NCBI GenBank assembly: GCA_964035545.1
Contig: OZ037765.1
Coordinates: 9,414,198-9,478,197, forward strand
Source: Bugula neritina
Taxonomy: Eukaryota > Bryozoa > Gymnolaemata > Cheilostomatida > Bugulidae
Reading direction: 5' to 3'
Length of the DNA: 64,000 nucleotides
In this document: positions 41,408 to 54,389 of the stretch, one piece after another
How the letters are laid out: every line of letters begins with the position of its first letter
Numbering within the stretch: position 1 is the first letter of the stretch
Notes under the pieces: generated by a model
What the model was told of the DNA's origin: nothing
What the model saw: the letters and a program-made list of their open reading frames with translations, nothing else
Database searches by the model: none
Position numbers and translations under genes: made by a program

Positions 41408-44400
41408 TAGTAGGTAAATCAAATATCCTTTAGCCCCGCCTACTTTCACAAAATCGAGTGGCATCGATAGCCCGAGCAAAATCTGGAAAGCGTTCAGTAC
41501 AGAAAACCTGTTTAGACCTCTTTTTGATTTGCTAATAACTTTTAGTATAGTTCATGCAGAGAAAATTTGAAAATATCATTGTGTAGCAGAGCCTTATATT
41601 AAACTGATTTTATGATCACGAACCCCTTCAAATCCTCTGCTCCTTGTGGTAAGGAGTGTTAAAATATAGTAAAAATCCATATTTTTCAATCAATAATTTA
41701 AGTTATAATTTGTGACAGATATGTAAAATGAATATATTTTAAAACCATCTCTAAAAGTTTTCTATCAATTGAAGTATTAATATGATGATATTATGCTTTA
41801 GCTATTTAGTTATAATGATTTAAGTCGAAGGCTATGCTCGAGACTTGTAGATTTTTGAGATAGCTATTACGCTATTGTTGCTAAACGCATGAAAATAAGT
41901 GGGTTCGCTAAAGCATTCATGGCGTGAAGATTTAATTGCTCGGGTAACTGGTTGAACGTCATAAATTTACAAGCTAATATCTGCACTTGTAGTTGATCTT
42001 GCCTGTTGAAAGTGCATTGAAGTTCACTCAAATTTTTTTGTCTACCGATCTAACCTAAAATTAAACTGTAAAGCGTTACTTGAAAATTATCATTTGATGT
42101 ACCTACTATTAGTATTAGTAATAGTATTACTATTACTATAGTTAACTATAAAACTAAGTCGGCAACTGTAATTGTAACTGTGAGGCTAGGACCGAGTAAG
42201 ACCAAGAGTAAGACTAAGTGTAACACTAACACTAACAGTAACTGTGACTTCAAGTTTAGGTTTACCTCTTACTCTTAGAGTTAGAGTTAGTCTTACACTT
42301 ACAGTTTGAGTTACACTTACAGTTAGACTTAGTGTTACTTGAACTTAAAGCTACTACTAGTACTACTAGTACAAAAAACTCAGAAAGAGTTACGGTTACT
42401 TTTCTATTGACATTATCATTGTATGATGAAAATAATAATATTAAAATTATAATTAATAATATAATAATATTAAAATAATATTAATAATATCACTATCAGT
42501 ATCAGCATCACTACGTACATGCCGAGGTGAACACAGGATACCAACTTCTTCTGTTGGCGAAGATAGCGTGTTCGGCGAAATTATAATATCACACTGACAT
42601 AAGCTTTCTTTACATTTGAAGGTAATATAAAATTAGCTTAACTATTAGTGAGTAATTTCTCAGATTATCGAACCAAGTCCAACTCGTAGCTAATGTGATA
42701 CTGATACTCATACTGTAATTGTTGTCATTCTAAATCATAATATATTATAGCTATCAATAACATTTTTTAAAAAAGGTACTTGTTATTACATGTATAATAA
42801 TACACATAATTAAGCTAGATAAAATTAAACATATGTATAAAACAATTAAAATATTATAATAATAATTGATATTTTTTGAACAGTATCACTATCACTATGA
42901 CTATCAGTATCACTATCAGTATGAGTATGGTCTCAGTATCACTATTAATAATAATATGAGTATGACTATGACTGAGTACGACTATGACTATGAGCGTCAT
43001 TAATCAATATCAATATGAATGTTAAATATGAAAATAAAAATAACACTAATATTAATAATATAGTAATAATTATAATAATACTAATTGTACTAGTAGTCTA
43101 GTACTACTATTAGTATTAGTAATGATACTACTGAGTACTACTCGTACTAGTAGTAGTAAAACTAAAAGTAAAACTATAAGTATAAGTCACAGACATAAGA
43201 ATAAGTAGAACTAGAAATCATACTCATAGATTTAGAATTATTATAATAGTCAACATTATTTGTTTCAGTTTGAGAAACTGTGTAATGGTATTTTTATTAA
43301 TGTAAATAATTGTATTTGTTATGATTTACATTTTTATTTTACTACTATTAGTAGTAATACTATTACTAATATTAGTAGTACTCTACCCATAAACTTAAAG
43401 GACTACAGCCATCTAGGCGAGATGAAAAAGTAGTAATAGTACTAGTAGTACCAGTAGCTAGTAAGTTATAAGTAGTGTCACATTCACACAGTATAAGTAT
43501 GCAATGACTGTAAGCTGTAAAGCTAAGTAAAGCTAAAAGATTATTTTAATTTTTAACCAATACCACGTGTACTACATTGTGATCATCATTATGATTATTA
43601 TTTATTATTCACAGATTTTTTATATTCATATTGTGAAAAAGAAAACTGTCATAATAAGATTTGTTTTAGCCATGCAGCTCATATTACTATGGCTGTCTGA
43701 AATTCGCTATTAACTAGTTGGCTATAGGCTAGATTGAATTTATATTTAACTTCTCTGAAAGTATCCTCATGAGACAAAACAGCCTGTGATATTATTTTGT
43801 AGAGTATTCTTTTCAAGCTAGGTTCATGCTTCTGTAGTTTCATGTCTGCCTTTTGTATTTTGATGAATTTTACTACCCAGTGTGTACTAGATTCATGACA
43901 TCACTGGTGGTGTTATCAGAATGATTTCAGAAAGTATAATCATACTTTGAAATTGGTGGGCAGCTTGTTCTTCACATATTAGGCACAGTCATAGACTTTT
44001 GAATCCCTGTTTATGTTTCATGTAAAATATTAATCAAATTTTATTTGGAGTTGCCTTGAGGTTTGATGTATTCAAAAAATGTAGCTCCAAGAGCATATTT
44101 ATGATCAGGCAAGGTATTTTGCCAAAAGTAATAACTTAACACTTGTTTACCCTATCCTTGAAGCATTTTCATCTGAAAACTCTAGGTCTTCATCCACATT
44201 ATATAACAGTGTATTTATTATTAGCATAATAATTTACCCAAGGTGTGACAGTGTTTGATATATTTAATATGTGCATGAGAGACAACTTTAGTCCTAGTAC
44301 TTAGTCTTGTGACAACAAAAATAACCAAGAGCTGTGTAAATAAGGCAAGAGTGAGTGGCATGAAAATACCTTGGTGCTTTAACATTGGCCATTGTTTGCA

Positions 44401-46427
44401 TTGTGGTGCAACAATAAGATTGGGTTTATGGCTGATGAAGTTAAGGGGCTAGATAATTTGGAATTGTCTTCTTTTATAAAAAGTCCGATTTGAATAAATT
44501 GGCCATAAAAAACATTTAGTTTTTCATTCAGCGTAACCCATAACAAAAGCCATTCGAAGCATGGAAGCATATTGATGGACCCTGCCTTTTAAATTTTATA
44601 AGCTGCATATTTTTTACTTATGACTATGTAATCTGTAGCAACAGTCACTAGTAAATTTGTTTGTCATGAAATTATTTACAAAGTTGTCATCCTATCTGTT
44701 ACAATAATCAATTTAAATATGAGCACGCATTACTTTTAGTTAGGAGAAAATTTTCTTACAGTTTTATCTAATGTATGCTACCTACCCTTAAAGATACATT
44801 AAATAAAAATTTTTACGAACAATTGAATAAATATTTATATAATAGTTTTTACCCTTGTATTGCTATAATTAGCAAAGTTGATATGATGACCAATGTTAAA
44901 ACAGGCTTCTAAATATTTCTGATGTGCTTTTTTCTGGATCAAATACATTTGTAACTGTTTCATTTAGTAGATGTTTACCCAAATTTAATTTCAATCTTCA
45001 TTCAATTTGTAAATAGAATGTTTAAAAAAAACTTGGTTTATGGAATTCAATAAAATTCAGCAGCTTTTGCGTACATTGTCTAATCATTTAACTAAGTGTA
45101 TGTTTTTAGGTGCCAGGTACCTGGTTAAATTGTGTATTAATTATGGTTGGGTGGGATGGATTGACTTGGTGGGATCTTTTACCAATTTGTCTTTTTACAG
45201 TTTTCAAATTTAATCTTTATATTTCATCTTTCTCCGCCATATCCTGATCGGGTGGCGGCAAGTTTAATCTTTATATTTGAAATAATATAGCTATCTTTTA
45301 CAACTTGAAGTATGTCTCCATTGGACATTTTCATGAAGGCAAATTCCTAAACTCTTTGGCCAATCAGAAGATTTAAAAATCATCTGTCTGTGCAGGTGTT
45401 GCTGTATATGTAAAAAAAGGTGTCATTTTTAAGGTTAGAAAGTTCTAGCAATGTGGACAGATATATTATACAGTTTTTAACTTAACAATTAATATGGTTC
45501 TAGCATACTAAGCATAGTGTATCCTTGTTATGGCTTTTCTAAATGTTAGAGAAAACTTTTTTGCAATCCTAAATAGTTTTTTTTTCTAGTTTTGTATAGA
45601 TAGCTAAATTTAATCGTTTGTGGTAAGGTATAGGAGATCAAATGATGAAAATTGATGTGAATGTTATTAGCCAGAATTTATAAAGTTGTGTTACAATATG
45701 CAAGCATCTATAGCTGTTATGATGCCATTAACTGAAATTATATGCTGGTTGTAATCAAAGCTCTATTTAGAAGTTGTCAATGTAAGCACTGTGCTGAGTT
45801 GTTTTGATCAATTGACCCAATCAATGAGACTCTGCATATATTAGTATTGATTTAAAGTTGCATTTGATTTGCACACGTAAGTGTAGCCATTTTTCCTGGG
45901 TTTCAACTGTTGACTGATAAAAAAACTCGCGCAAGTTTATAGTCGCTATCCCTGTGAGAAACCTCTGATGGAAAGGGGTTTTGTTAGAACGGGCTAAGGA
46001 CTTGTTCAAATGAGGCACAGAAGCAATTATGACTGGGTGCTTTTCCTAACATCACCAATGGCCTTTGTCGGGTTCGAACCCACGACTTCGTGTTCACAAA
46101 GCGAACGCTTTAACCCCTAGACCACGGCTGCTTCCTCGACTGTTGACTGATAACTTATTTGTAAATTAATTTTTCAGAATTATAACAGTTTTAAGATGTT
46201 TGTCACGTTAGATATTGAGCATGTATGGGAAAATTAACTGTTCTTCCAAAATTGGTAAAATTTTGAAAAATATTTTGGGGCAGCCAGATTGGATTACCAA
46301 AAGATTTCCCAGTTCAATGCTGAATGATTTGTAAACAAGTGTAGTGCTGTATTATATTGTTGGTGTGTGACACACGATTTCGCTGGTTTTTAAATATGTT
46401 ATTTTTTACAGATATTGAAATCCAAGG
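41408..46427. promoter_or_regulatory. Divergent 5' gap, RRP36 / TMEM41B, with triplet arrays
   Basis: The original gap between the two 5' ends was 35281-46427, now split by the LTR element. Degenerate arrays of ACT/AGT/ATT and TAAGTG/TAACAC-type units lie at 36060-36134, 42100-42400, 42880-43200 and 43330-43460. From 43500 to 45900 I see only AT-rich DNA with no supported gene. A SINE copy sits at 45921-46138. Confidence 0.55.
45921..46138 (-). mobile_element. tRNA-derived SINE, copy 2
   Basis: Flanked by a perfect 15-bp target duplication (ACTGTTGACTGATAA, 45906-45920 and 46139-46153). On the minus strand the head carries an A-box-like GTGGTCTAGGGGTTA and a perfect B box in GGGTTCGAACCC (46070-46081). 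The body then runs to a conserved 3' end with ACTTGCGCGAGTTT. It is the best-preserved of the three copies and lies just upstream of TMEM41B. Confidence 0.92.
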
Positions 46428-49159
46428 ATGTCTTCGAACACAAGTGATCAAAATGTTAGGTCTAGACGCCCATTGCATAATAAGGATGAATTCACAGCTA
46501 ACTCCTCAGGTGCCTTATTTTATTAATGAATCATAGATTCAGCTCCTCAACAGTTTTGACCATCTACATTGTAGATAGTTGATACTTCCCTGCTCTGTCA
46601 TAAACATAATCGTAGGAAACTTAGGTGATATATGCTATATAAGTAGGGTTAATGTTTAACAGACAGTAAATAGAGTATAAAGCATAATTACCTATATGAT
46701 ATTATGCAATGCAAGACAATCCCCAGCTCTCTAAATCTCTCATTAAGTCAAAAACAGGAAAAAGCTTTTGTCTCAACTAAGGAGTAATCTAATGGTTTGC
46801 ATGACTTTTCTATTGCCGGCATATCAATATCCGCGATCAATAACAGATTACTACTGTTCTTTAAATGAAGTTTACACATTATTTTACACTTTGCCAATCA
46901 TACAACACACTATAGCCTGCACCTGGTTTTTCCCACTACCATGTTTGTTGTGTTGTAATGTGTGACAGTAGCTACTAGCTAACATGAGCTCCCACAACTT
47001 TGTAGAGTCAGATGAAAGCAAAGAGTATACACAGATAAAAGCTAAAACTAGTCAAACCAACTCCACGCCAGAGTCAGCTGTCAGCAAGAGCTTGTCATTT
47101 GTTCTTCTGGTGGGGATATTTACAGCTTCAATTGGTTTCCTGTATCTTATATATACTTCTCTCCCTGAACTGGATCAGTAAGTTTATTGGATATTGTGTG
47201 ATCCAGCTAATAGGCAAGTTGCAGAGCCCTTTTTGTACATATCCGTATTTAAATATAAATATATTGTAAACAAACAAATATGGCAAACTTTAAGTGAATT
47301 TATGGGTAATTTCAGGTTTATTAGATAAATTCAGAAATAATTTTATTGACACTCATAAAATTTTTATTTTCATTGTTTTGGACATTTGCTATTTTAAAGT
47401 TTTATTACCTTAAAGTTTCTTCACAATTTCATTATTTAAAATGTTTGTGACATCACCATATTAGATTATGTTTTAGAGATGAAAAAGTGCATATCAAACT
47501 ACCAACTAGTATAGAAGATGCCAAGCAGCTGGGTAAAGTACTCACCAAATACAGAAAAGGATATTATTTACAAGTCCTCTCTGCTTATTGCCTGTGCTAT
47601 ATATTGTATCCTTTAAAAAGTTTATTTGCTGGTTTTTTGTGTCCATTAGTCTAGGAGTACTACTACTACAAATTTTAATAATTTTATATAACACACTTGA
47701 TAATTAAAACTTAAGCTACTGTCTTGATTCATGGGGTTCCCCTTTGCAAACTTCACTCAACAAGATTTTACTAGCTAAGACTCTTACGATATATTTTCAG
47801 AAAAGATGACACTTTATATAGTTTATACTGTAAATCTTTCCTTAGCTATTTATCAGTTTACAAACATTTGCTATTCCTGGATCCATCTTCCTCAGTATTA
47901 TCAGTGGCTATTTATTTCCAGTCTATACAGCTCTAATCCTAGTCTGCACGGTTTGTATATTGTATATATATTATATACGCATATTTTGGGGCTATTCAAC
48001 TGGACCAGTTGCTGATTATCACTCAGTATAACTTACTTGTAGATGGTTAGTTTGATTTTTCTAAGCTTGAAACTAATATTAAAATTATCAATTTTAGCCA
48101 GTGAACTGGCTAAAATCATCTCAGAATTGGTGTCATGTGTTTTTCTAAAGAAGGCAGGTCTGAAACCCAGTGTTGTAAAATATTTGTGTATTACTTACTT
48201 ACAATGTATATACAAAACATTTTATCAATAGATTAGTCGTTGGCACATCGTTGAGATATATTTTATTTTTGTTTTAGTGTTCAGCTGTTGGAGCCACTTT
48301 CTGTTATGCCATAACTTCACTTATTGGTCGAAAAATAGTTATAAAGTATTTTCCTGAAAAAGTTGAATCATGGTGCAAACAAGTAAGTTCTAAAAAATAT
48401 CTTTCTATGTTTTCGGTTTACAAGGTAATTGCTAAAAGTATGCTGTGTTATTTTAAAATAAAAGTTTCACATGTTATATATTCATTGTTTTCTTTAAACT
48501 GTCAGTTACATGTATAGATGGGGTTTTTAAGCTATCAGCTAACTTAAGATTAGCCAGCTTAGCTATTACTCTTCACCTTGTATATTGTCTTTTTAACCAC
48601 ATTGTAGGTCAACCATTTTATAAGCCAAATTCATCACTGCTTCAGATTTTCTCGATATATCAGAATAGATATAATTACCTGATATATACATGCACCATGT
48701 GGACAACTGTTATACAATGTAATACTATACTGCAGGTTGATCATCATAGGGAACATTTGCTCAACTACATAATATTCCTGAGGATTACTCCTTTTCTACC
48801 CAACTGGTTTATTAATATAGCCTCTCCTGTCATCAATGTTGATCTATTTCCTTTTACCTTGGGCACTTTTATAGGTATGTAGACATCATATTCTGAAATG
48901 ATAGATCTATGTGAAATTTTTGGCGTTTTATCTAAACTATTTGATATTGTATAACTTTAAAGCCCATATTGTAATGTTTGGTATTGTAGGAGTTGCCCCA
49001 CCATCTTTCTTTGCTATACAGACTGGGACCACTCTCTATGAAATGACAGAATCAACTAGCAATTTCACATGGTCAAAAGTTGCATTTCTAGGAATTTTGG
49101 CAGTCCTGTCTTTATTGCCAGTTTTGTTCAAGAAAAAATTAAGAAGTCGCTTGGAATAA
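46428..49159 (+). CDS. TMEM41B: TMEM41B, ER lipid scramblase of the VTT family
   Basis: Seven exons, all phases consistent (46428-46509, 47006-47177, 47477-47605, 47857-47950, 48278-48382, 48736-48874, 48990-49159), encode 296 residues; human has 291. A polar N-terminus is followed by a membrane span, IEDAKQLGKVLTKY, then the VTT core: FAIPGSIFLSIISGYLFP, FLRITPFLPNWFINIASP and GVAPPSFFAIQTGTTLYE, ending in a Lys/Arg tail. TMEM41B is an ER scramblase needed for autophagosome formation, lipid mobilisation and lipoprotein export. These blocks distinguish it from the related VMP1. The 3' end converges with the C6orf89-like gene across about 600 bp. Confidence 0.97.
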
Positions 49160-49754
49160 AAGCTTGCATATTTTATTCAGTTCCCAGACATTTGAAAGTC
49201 ATATTTTCACAACCAGTAACTATTTCTCAGTCAACCATACTAGATTGGTTCCTCTCTTAGTCAACATTACATGTGATATTTGTGTATTCAGGTTTTTGAG
49301 AGAATACCTACATAAAGTGAATGGACGACATATTGTATATTTTCAGCATTATACAATGATATTTTTCTTTTGAATTAATTATATAAATTATTTAGTAGAG
49401 TATGCAGTAATTGTCTAAAAACCGGATTTCACATGCTTTATGTGATGCTTTGATAATTTTTACAGCATAATTAAGTGTAAGTATGGATAATAATGAAGAA
49501 ATAGACAATCTCTTACAAAAACAAATATGATTTCTAGGCAATTATTTGTTTAATTATAGTTTATTTTATGTACTATTTAAGGCTTGGAAATTATTGACTC
49601 AATATTTATACATTATGGTCAGGTTTTGCTTTTGTTTATTTTATTGGGAATAAAATAGTTAACTACCAACAATACTTCTACACAGTGAAAAATAGTAACA
49701 GTAATTCGTTGTTCAGTTGGTTTTCACAACAATAAGCATTTAAAAAACAGAAAT
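49160..49754. other. Convergent 3' gap, TMEM41B / C6orf89-like copy 1
   Basis: AT-rich DNA with 3' untranslated ends; a GGAATAAAAT near 49648 is a candidate poly(A) signal for TMEM41B. No array or mobile element seen. Confidence 0.6.
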
Positions 49755-52397
49755 TTATCTAACAAAGCTCCCGGAAAATCCAATTCCCACATACATAGCT
49801 GCTGAAGTATCTTCGCCTTTGATGATTACTGGATTAGAGAACAATGTCCAATACTTATCTTGATAAAAAACTACAAAATATTCGTAGATTTTACTTAAGC
49901 TGTACCATCCAATGGAGAGCTATAACCTTGGTAAAAATATAAAACTTATTAGTTTTGATGCAAGGTCAGTCAAGTGGTAATTGGGAATGTAAAATTTGCT
50001 TTGTGGTGCTATGGTCCCTCATCATAGAGATCAAACAGTGTCCATCTGTGACCAAGTTAATCATCACTAACTCCCAAATAGTGCAATTTTGATTATCTAA
50101 TTGTACAATTAACAGCAAATTAATTTTGCATACATTGCCTATTAGGCAACCATCAAAACACAATAGTCACCTATTTACTGTTATAAGGGACAATTTTGCA
50201 AAAAAAAGTTTTACATAACTTCATATCTCTAACTACATTTTGTATAGTATAGAATTTATGAATCGGTTATACACCTCGAATAAATTGAAAGTAGTTTAAA
50301 CACAACATGCAATAATCACACAGCCTTACCAAGATCACCAGCTTCAACTGTTACTTTCATTTCCTTACATGAGTGGCTGCAGTCACGATGAGGGAGCAGA
50401 GTAAGTTGTCTTATGCCTTGAACTTGCTGATACCAGGAAGTGGCGAATCCTCCTATTGGCTGCAGTAGTGGCAGCATAAACTGTTACAGCATAACTATGC
50501 AGGTAGCTGGAGAGTAATTATTTGATACGTACAAAAGAATTGGGCTATACAATACGTGTGATTGGGTCATAAAGGGAAACACCTATCTTACCAATTCATG
50601 TGTACCAGCTAGAGGACCGTCAAAATAAATCCTTTTCAGCAGAGAAACTTCAAAAGCAGAAGTAAGAAAACTTGGACGGGGAAAGAGTTTTCTGATGGCT
50701 TGTGAGGTTGGGACGCTGTTGGTCTCCCACATTAGAAAACCTGTTTGTCTTTTAAAACTCATGAGTGCTGTGTCATCATATTTATTAAAGAAATCAGAAA
50801 TGTTGTAGACACCATCTAGATTGGTGTGGAGAGTATTTGCACCTTCAAGAATGAACTTGTTTTCGTTATCTGAATACATACTTCGTAGAACATCCAAAGT
50901 TATATTTGGTGCTGAATATCTCTAACAAATACAAAACATAGAGAGTTGAGTATTGGTTTAAACTTGAAGGATTATGTAGTAGTTGTGTTATCTTTCACAA
51001 AATATAAAAAAGAAAATATCTTAAATTTTGCATAATTATCCTCCATCTATAAGTTCGAGCTATATCTCACTTTTTACTTGCAATTCCTTTGTAGTTACAC
51101 ATTATCAAGAAAGCACATGCTGTAACTACATACAAATTATTGTTGAATATGTAACATAGCACTGGAATAATTAATATCCAGCGCATTGCCTTGTTGTGTC
51201 AAAACTTAGACTCTAAGAGTTCATGAACATCACTCACTTTAATGATGAAAGGATGAATATCATGAGTGTGTTGTCTCCGCTGGTCATCACTGTAATTAGT
51301 GAGATCAACAAATCCGGATTTATTGCTACAAAGATGACAATCTTCAACTGGGTCCAAAAAGAATGGATTCGTAACCAAACAACTCGCACCATAAAAACCT
51401 AAAACAAAGTTTATTCAACATTAAATATTGTTATAGTTTTGTGGGATACTACAATTGTGGGTTATGAGTGTGTGTTGCAATGCTAGAACATAGCTCTTTG
51501 CGTGTGAATTAGAGAGAGAACTGAGCTTGTAATTGTAGTAGGTCGAGTATATTTATGACACTAAGAAATAAAGTTAGTCCACCAGCTAAGTGTGTCTGGG
51601 CGTTTGTGAGTCCTGATTATAAAGCCTAGCTTGATGTTTATTGGTCTGCAGGTTCCCAGAGTGAGGCTGCAACAGACCGTTGCAAACCAACCCCCCTCCC
51701 CCCCCCCCCCCTATGGCAATCACAATATGTAGAATGATGACTTATAGCTACCAAGAATTGCACATAAATTATAGTTCCATATTTCTGAATTTTTTAAAAG
51801 ATTAAGTAGCTCTGTTATTATTAAATAAATATTAACATCATTTCTGAGAGAAAATGTACTCTTTTTAATAGCACATCGATTATTTCACACTAATTAGTGA
51901 GTATTTCTAGAAACTGCTAATGCTAAAAAGGTAGACGAATTTTTGACACAAATTTGCACAGTCTAATTTTTTATTTTGTAATTATTATGCTGTGAATTAG
52001 CACTTGTGTACATACCTTGCATATGAAACTTATCAGTCAGTGGTTTTAGCATAATTCTAGCAAATCTCATCGAAGGATAAATCCATGGAGCCATAAGGTT
52101 TTCTACCTGCCCTTCAATTTCAGGCGAAAATAGTGCACAGGTAGTCAAAATGAAATAAAGCAGAATCAAAACTGCAGGAACAACTGCCAAACATTTGAGA
52201 AGAAACCAAGTCCAAAAACCAACTTTAGTCAAAACAAACTGCCAGCCTCTTCCTTGATTTTTACTTCTGTCTTCATCTTGCAGTTGAATCACCTCCTTAA
52301 TGCACTCCTTTATTTCCGTGTCACTCATGCCCCATGATCGGCCTAATCCTACTATTTTTTCAAGCTTTGATTCCAAACTATTCAGTTTGTCTTCCAT
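49755..52397 (-). CDS. C6orf89-like (bombesin receptor-activated protein) gene, copy 1
   Basis: Five exons, phases consistent (52397-52016, 51398-51238, 50921-50592, 50480-50330, 49870-49755), encode 379 residues; human C6orf89 is about 350. A cytosolic helix with GMSDTEIKECIKEVIQLQDE precedes one membrane span (KCLAVVPAVLILLYFILTT), making it type II. The lumenal part has IYPSMRFARIMLKP, DCHLC, HDIHPFIIK, a Cys-containing segment and VTVEAGDL followed by an aromatic tail, in the same order as C6orf89. The family is poorly understood; human BRAP has been linked to Golgi and cell-cycle roles. The ATG was chosen because copy 2 has a 1-base indel just upstream, showing that part is untranslated. 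Identity rests on remembered similarity. Confidence 0.85.
51683..51711. repeat. Poly-C tract in intron 1 of copy 1
   Basis: A run of C interrupted by one T near 51697, in the first intron of the C6orf89-like copy 1. It is absent from copy 2 and may be a sequencing or assembly weak point. Confidence 0.8.
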
Positions 52398-52680
52398 TTT
52401 TGACTTTAGGTCCTGCAAGCACAAAGCACCAAACATATGTTAGCATTGAAAAAGTCAGTAGTCAAAACACCTCATTATTAATTTCAAATAAATAATATGT
52501 AGTGAGAAAATATTTTTCTAAACTAAAAGTAAATGTGCATATAAAATAAAAACGAAAAAATTGGATTGAGACTTAAAAAATGGTGTCCGGGAGAAGTTGC
52601 GTTGATAAAAATGACACAGGTAATAATGGCAGCTCCTTTCCTCCCTACACAGGCTTTTCTCAGTTTCTCCATTACTTTAC

Positions 52681-52922
52681 CTACCTCGGATTTTGGATTG
52701 GGGTTTAGGTTTGGGAATGCCGGGATGGGAGTTTGAGTTTGGGGGTTTGGAGTTGGTGGTTTACGTTTAGTGTGGGAGTTTTGGGTTTGGGGGTTTGGAA
52801 AATTTGTGCCATTTTTACTTACTTTTCAATCTGTGCCATTGTTACCTGTGCCATTGTTACCTGTGCCATTATTACCTGTGCCATTGTTACCTGTGTTATT
52901 ATTACTTGCACCATTTTTACCT
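52681..52922. repeat. G/T-rich tract and 15-bp minisatellite
   Basis: 52681-52800 is G/T-rich with repeated GGGTTTGG and GGGTTTAGG runs. It is followed at 52805-52921 by about seven copies of a 15-mer close to TGTGCCATTGTTACC. Both lie 0.3-0.5 kb upstream of the C6orf89-like copy 1 start. The open frame with repeated CAIVT is the minisatellite. Confidence 0.9.
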
Positions 52923-53807
52923 AACATCTAAAAAAATTGAGGTGTAAGAGCGTCTCACCAGCACATACATTTAGAAGCCACATCTGCCATATGGTGAAAC
53001 GAGAACAAAAAGGTATGAGCAATGTCTTCAAAACATCTAGAGCTGCAGTAAACATAGCATATCACACAATTAAAAGCGGCATAAACTTAAATTAGAATTA
53101 ATATTATTATCACTCACCTTCATTCTTTTACTTGGCTTTGTACAATAGCAATAAATAAGTACATCTACACCTACAGGTAAGCAAGAAGTCAAATGTATAC
53201 ATACACAGCTTTAGGCATAGAATGGTAGTGATATCTCTTAGGCTTTCTCCTGATGAGGAATGTTAGCTTGGAATGAGTGCAAAGATCAAGGGTTAAAGGG
53301 CATTGATCATGCTGAATGAGTGTAAGCAAATGGAAGAGTGTAGACTGTAGACTATCTATCTTATAATTTAATTGTTAGATATACATCACGCTAGTTGAAC
53401 TAACCGCTTACGAAAGTCAGAAGTTGGTCAACTGGAGGTCACTAGAACCAAATAAATTTGATGTATTTTACATAAATTTCGCTGAGTAAAAAACCCATCA
53501 TTTTGGTTTTTCTGGATACAACATAGTGATCTTTACATGGGAAATAACTCTAAAAGTTACTATAACGAGTCACATGATTATCACGTGGACTGTATTTTAC
53601 TCTACTCATATCCGTTGTACTCATTTAGCTCATGGCAGTTGATTTAGTCAAGTTTTCCAATTTTAACTTTCTTTTACTTATCTTTCCTAAAATGTCAATA
53701 TGAATATTTAACTAATGTCACTTTGATTGTTAGCTACGCTTAGCAGTTGGAGAAACTCATGATGATCATGATTATGATTTAGATTAGGCTACTTAAAATA
53801 TCAATAA

Positions 53808-53952
53808 GTATAACTACTACTACTACTACTACTACTAGTACTACTACTACTACTACTACTACTAGTACTAGTACTACTACTACTTCTACTACTACTACCA
53901 CTACCACTACTACTACTAAATAGTGGTAATACTAGTACTAGTAGTCTTGGAT
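53808..53952. repeat. (ACT)n triplet array in 5' gap
   Basis: ACT/AGT triplets in near-perfect runs with palindromic joins (ACTAGTACTAGT). The wider gap 52398-54380 has no supported gene. Confidence 0.85.
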
Positions 53953-54389
53953 CTATAAGTAAAACTTATAAATTCGAAAAGTTACATTTGTATGATAAGT
54001 ATCTGTAGTCTGTACTGGTATTTTCATTTTGAGTGAGTTGATTTTGCTTTTAATAATGATATAATAATAAGTCGTATTTTTCAATGTTGTTTTAGTTTAC
54101 TTGTTGCTTTTAGTTTTATCTTTATTCTAAATTACCCTAAGTAAATGTAGAACTAGGAGAGTTTTAATTTTGGTAAAAGCTAAAATCTACACTCAGCTTG
54201 AGCTTTAACTTTTAAGTCAAAGTATTGGTTTATAATAATGTTAATCATTATTCATTATCACACTTACTTCATAGTGATAGTGATACTAATAGTGTATTTT
54301 ATGATTGTCATCAATTACATTTTTTTTTTATTATTGTTATTATTAAAATTAATACTGATGCTTCTTATGCCTATGGCTACTATCAGTAG

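Noticed and set aside
46057-46136. Apparent tRNA gene with A and B boxes
   Set aside because: The cloverleaf is not intact, and the same head recurs in two other SINE copies with a shared body and target duplications.
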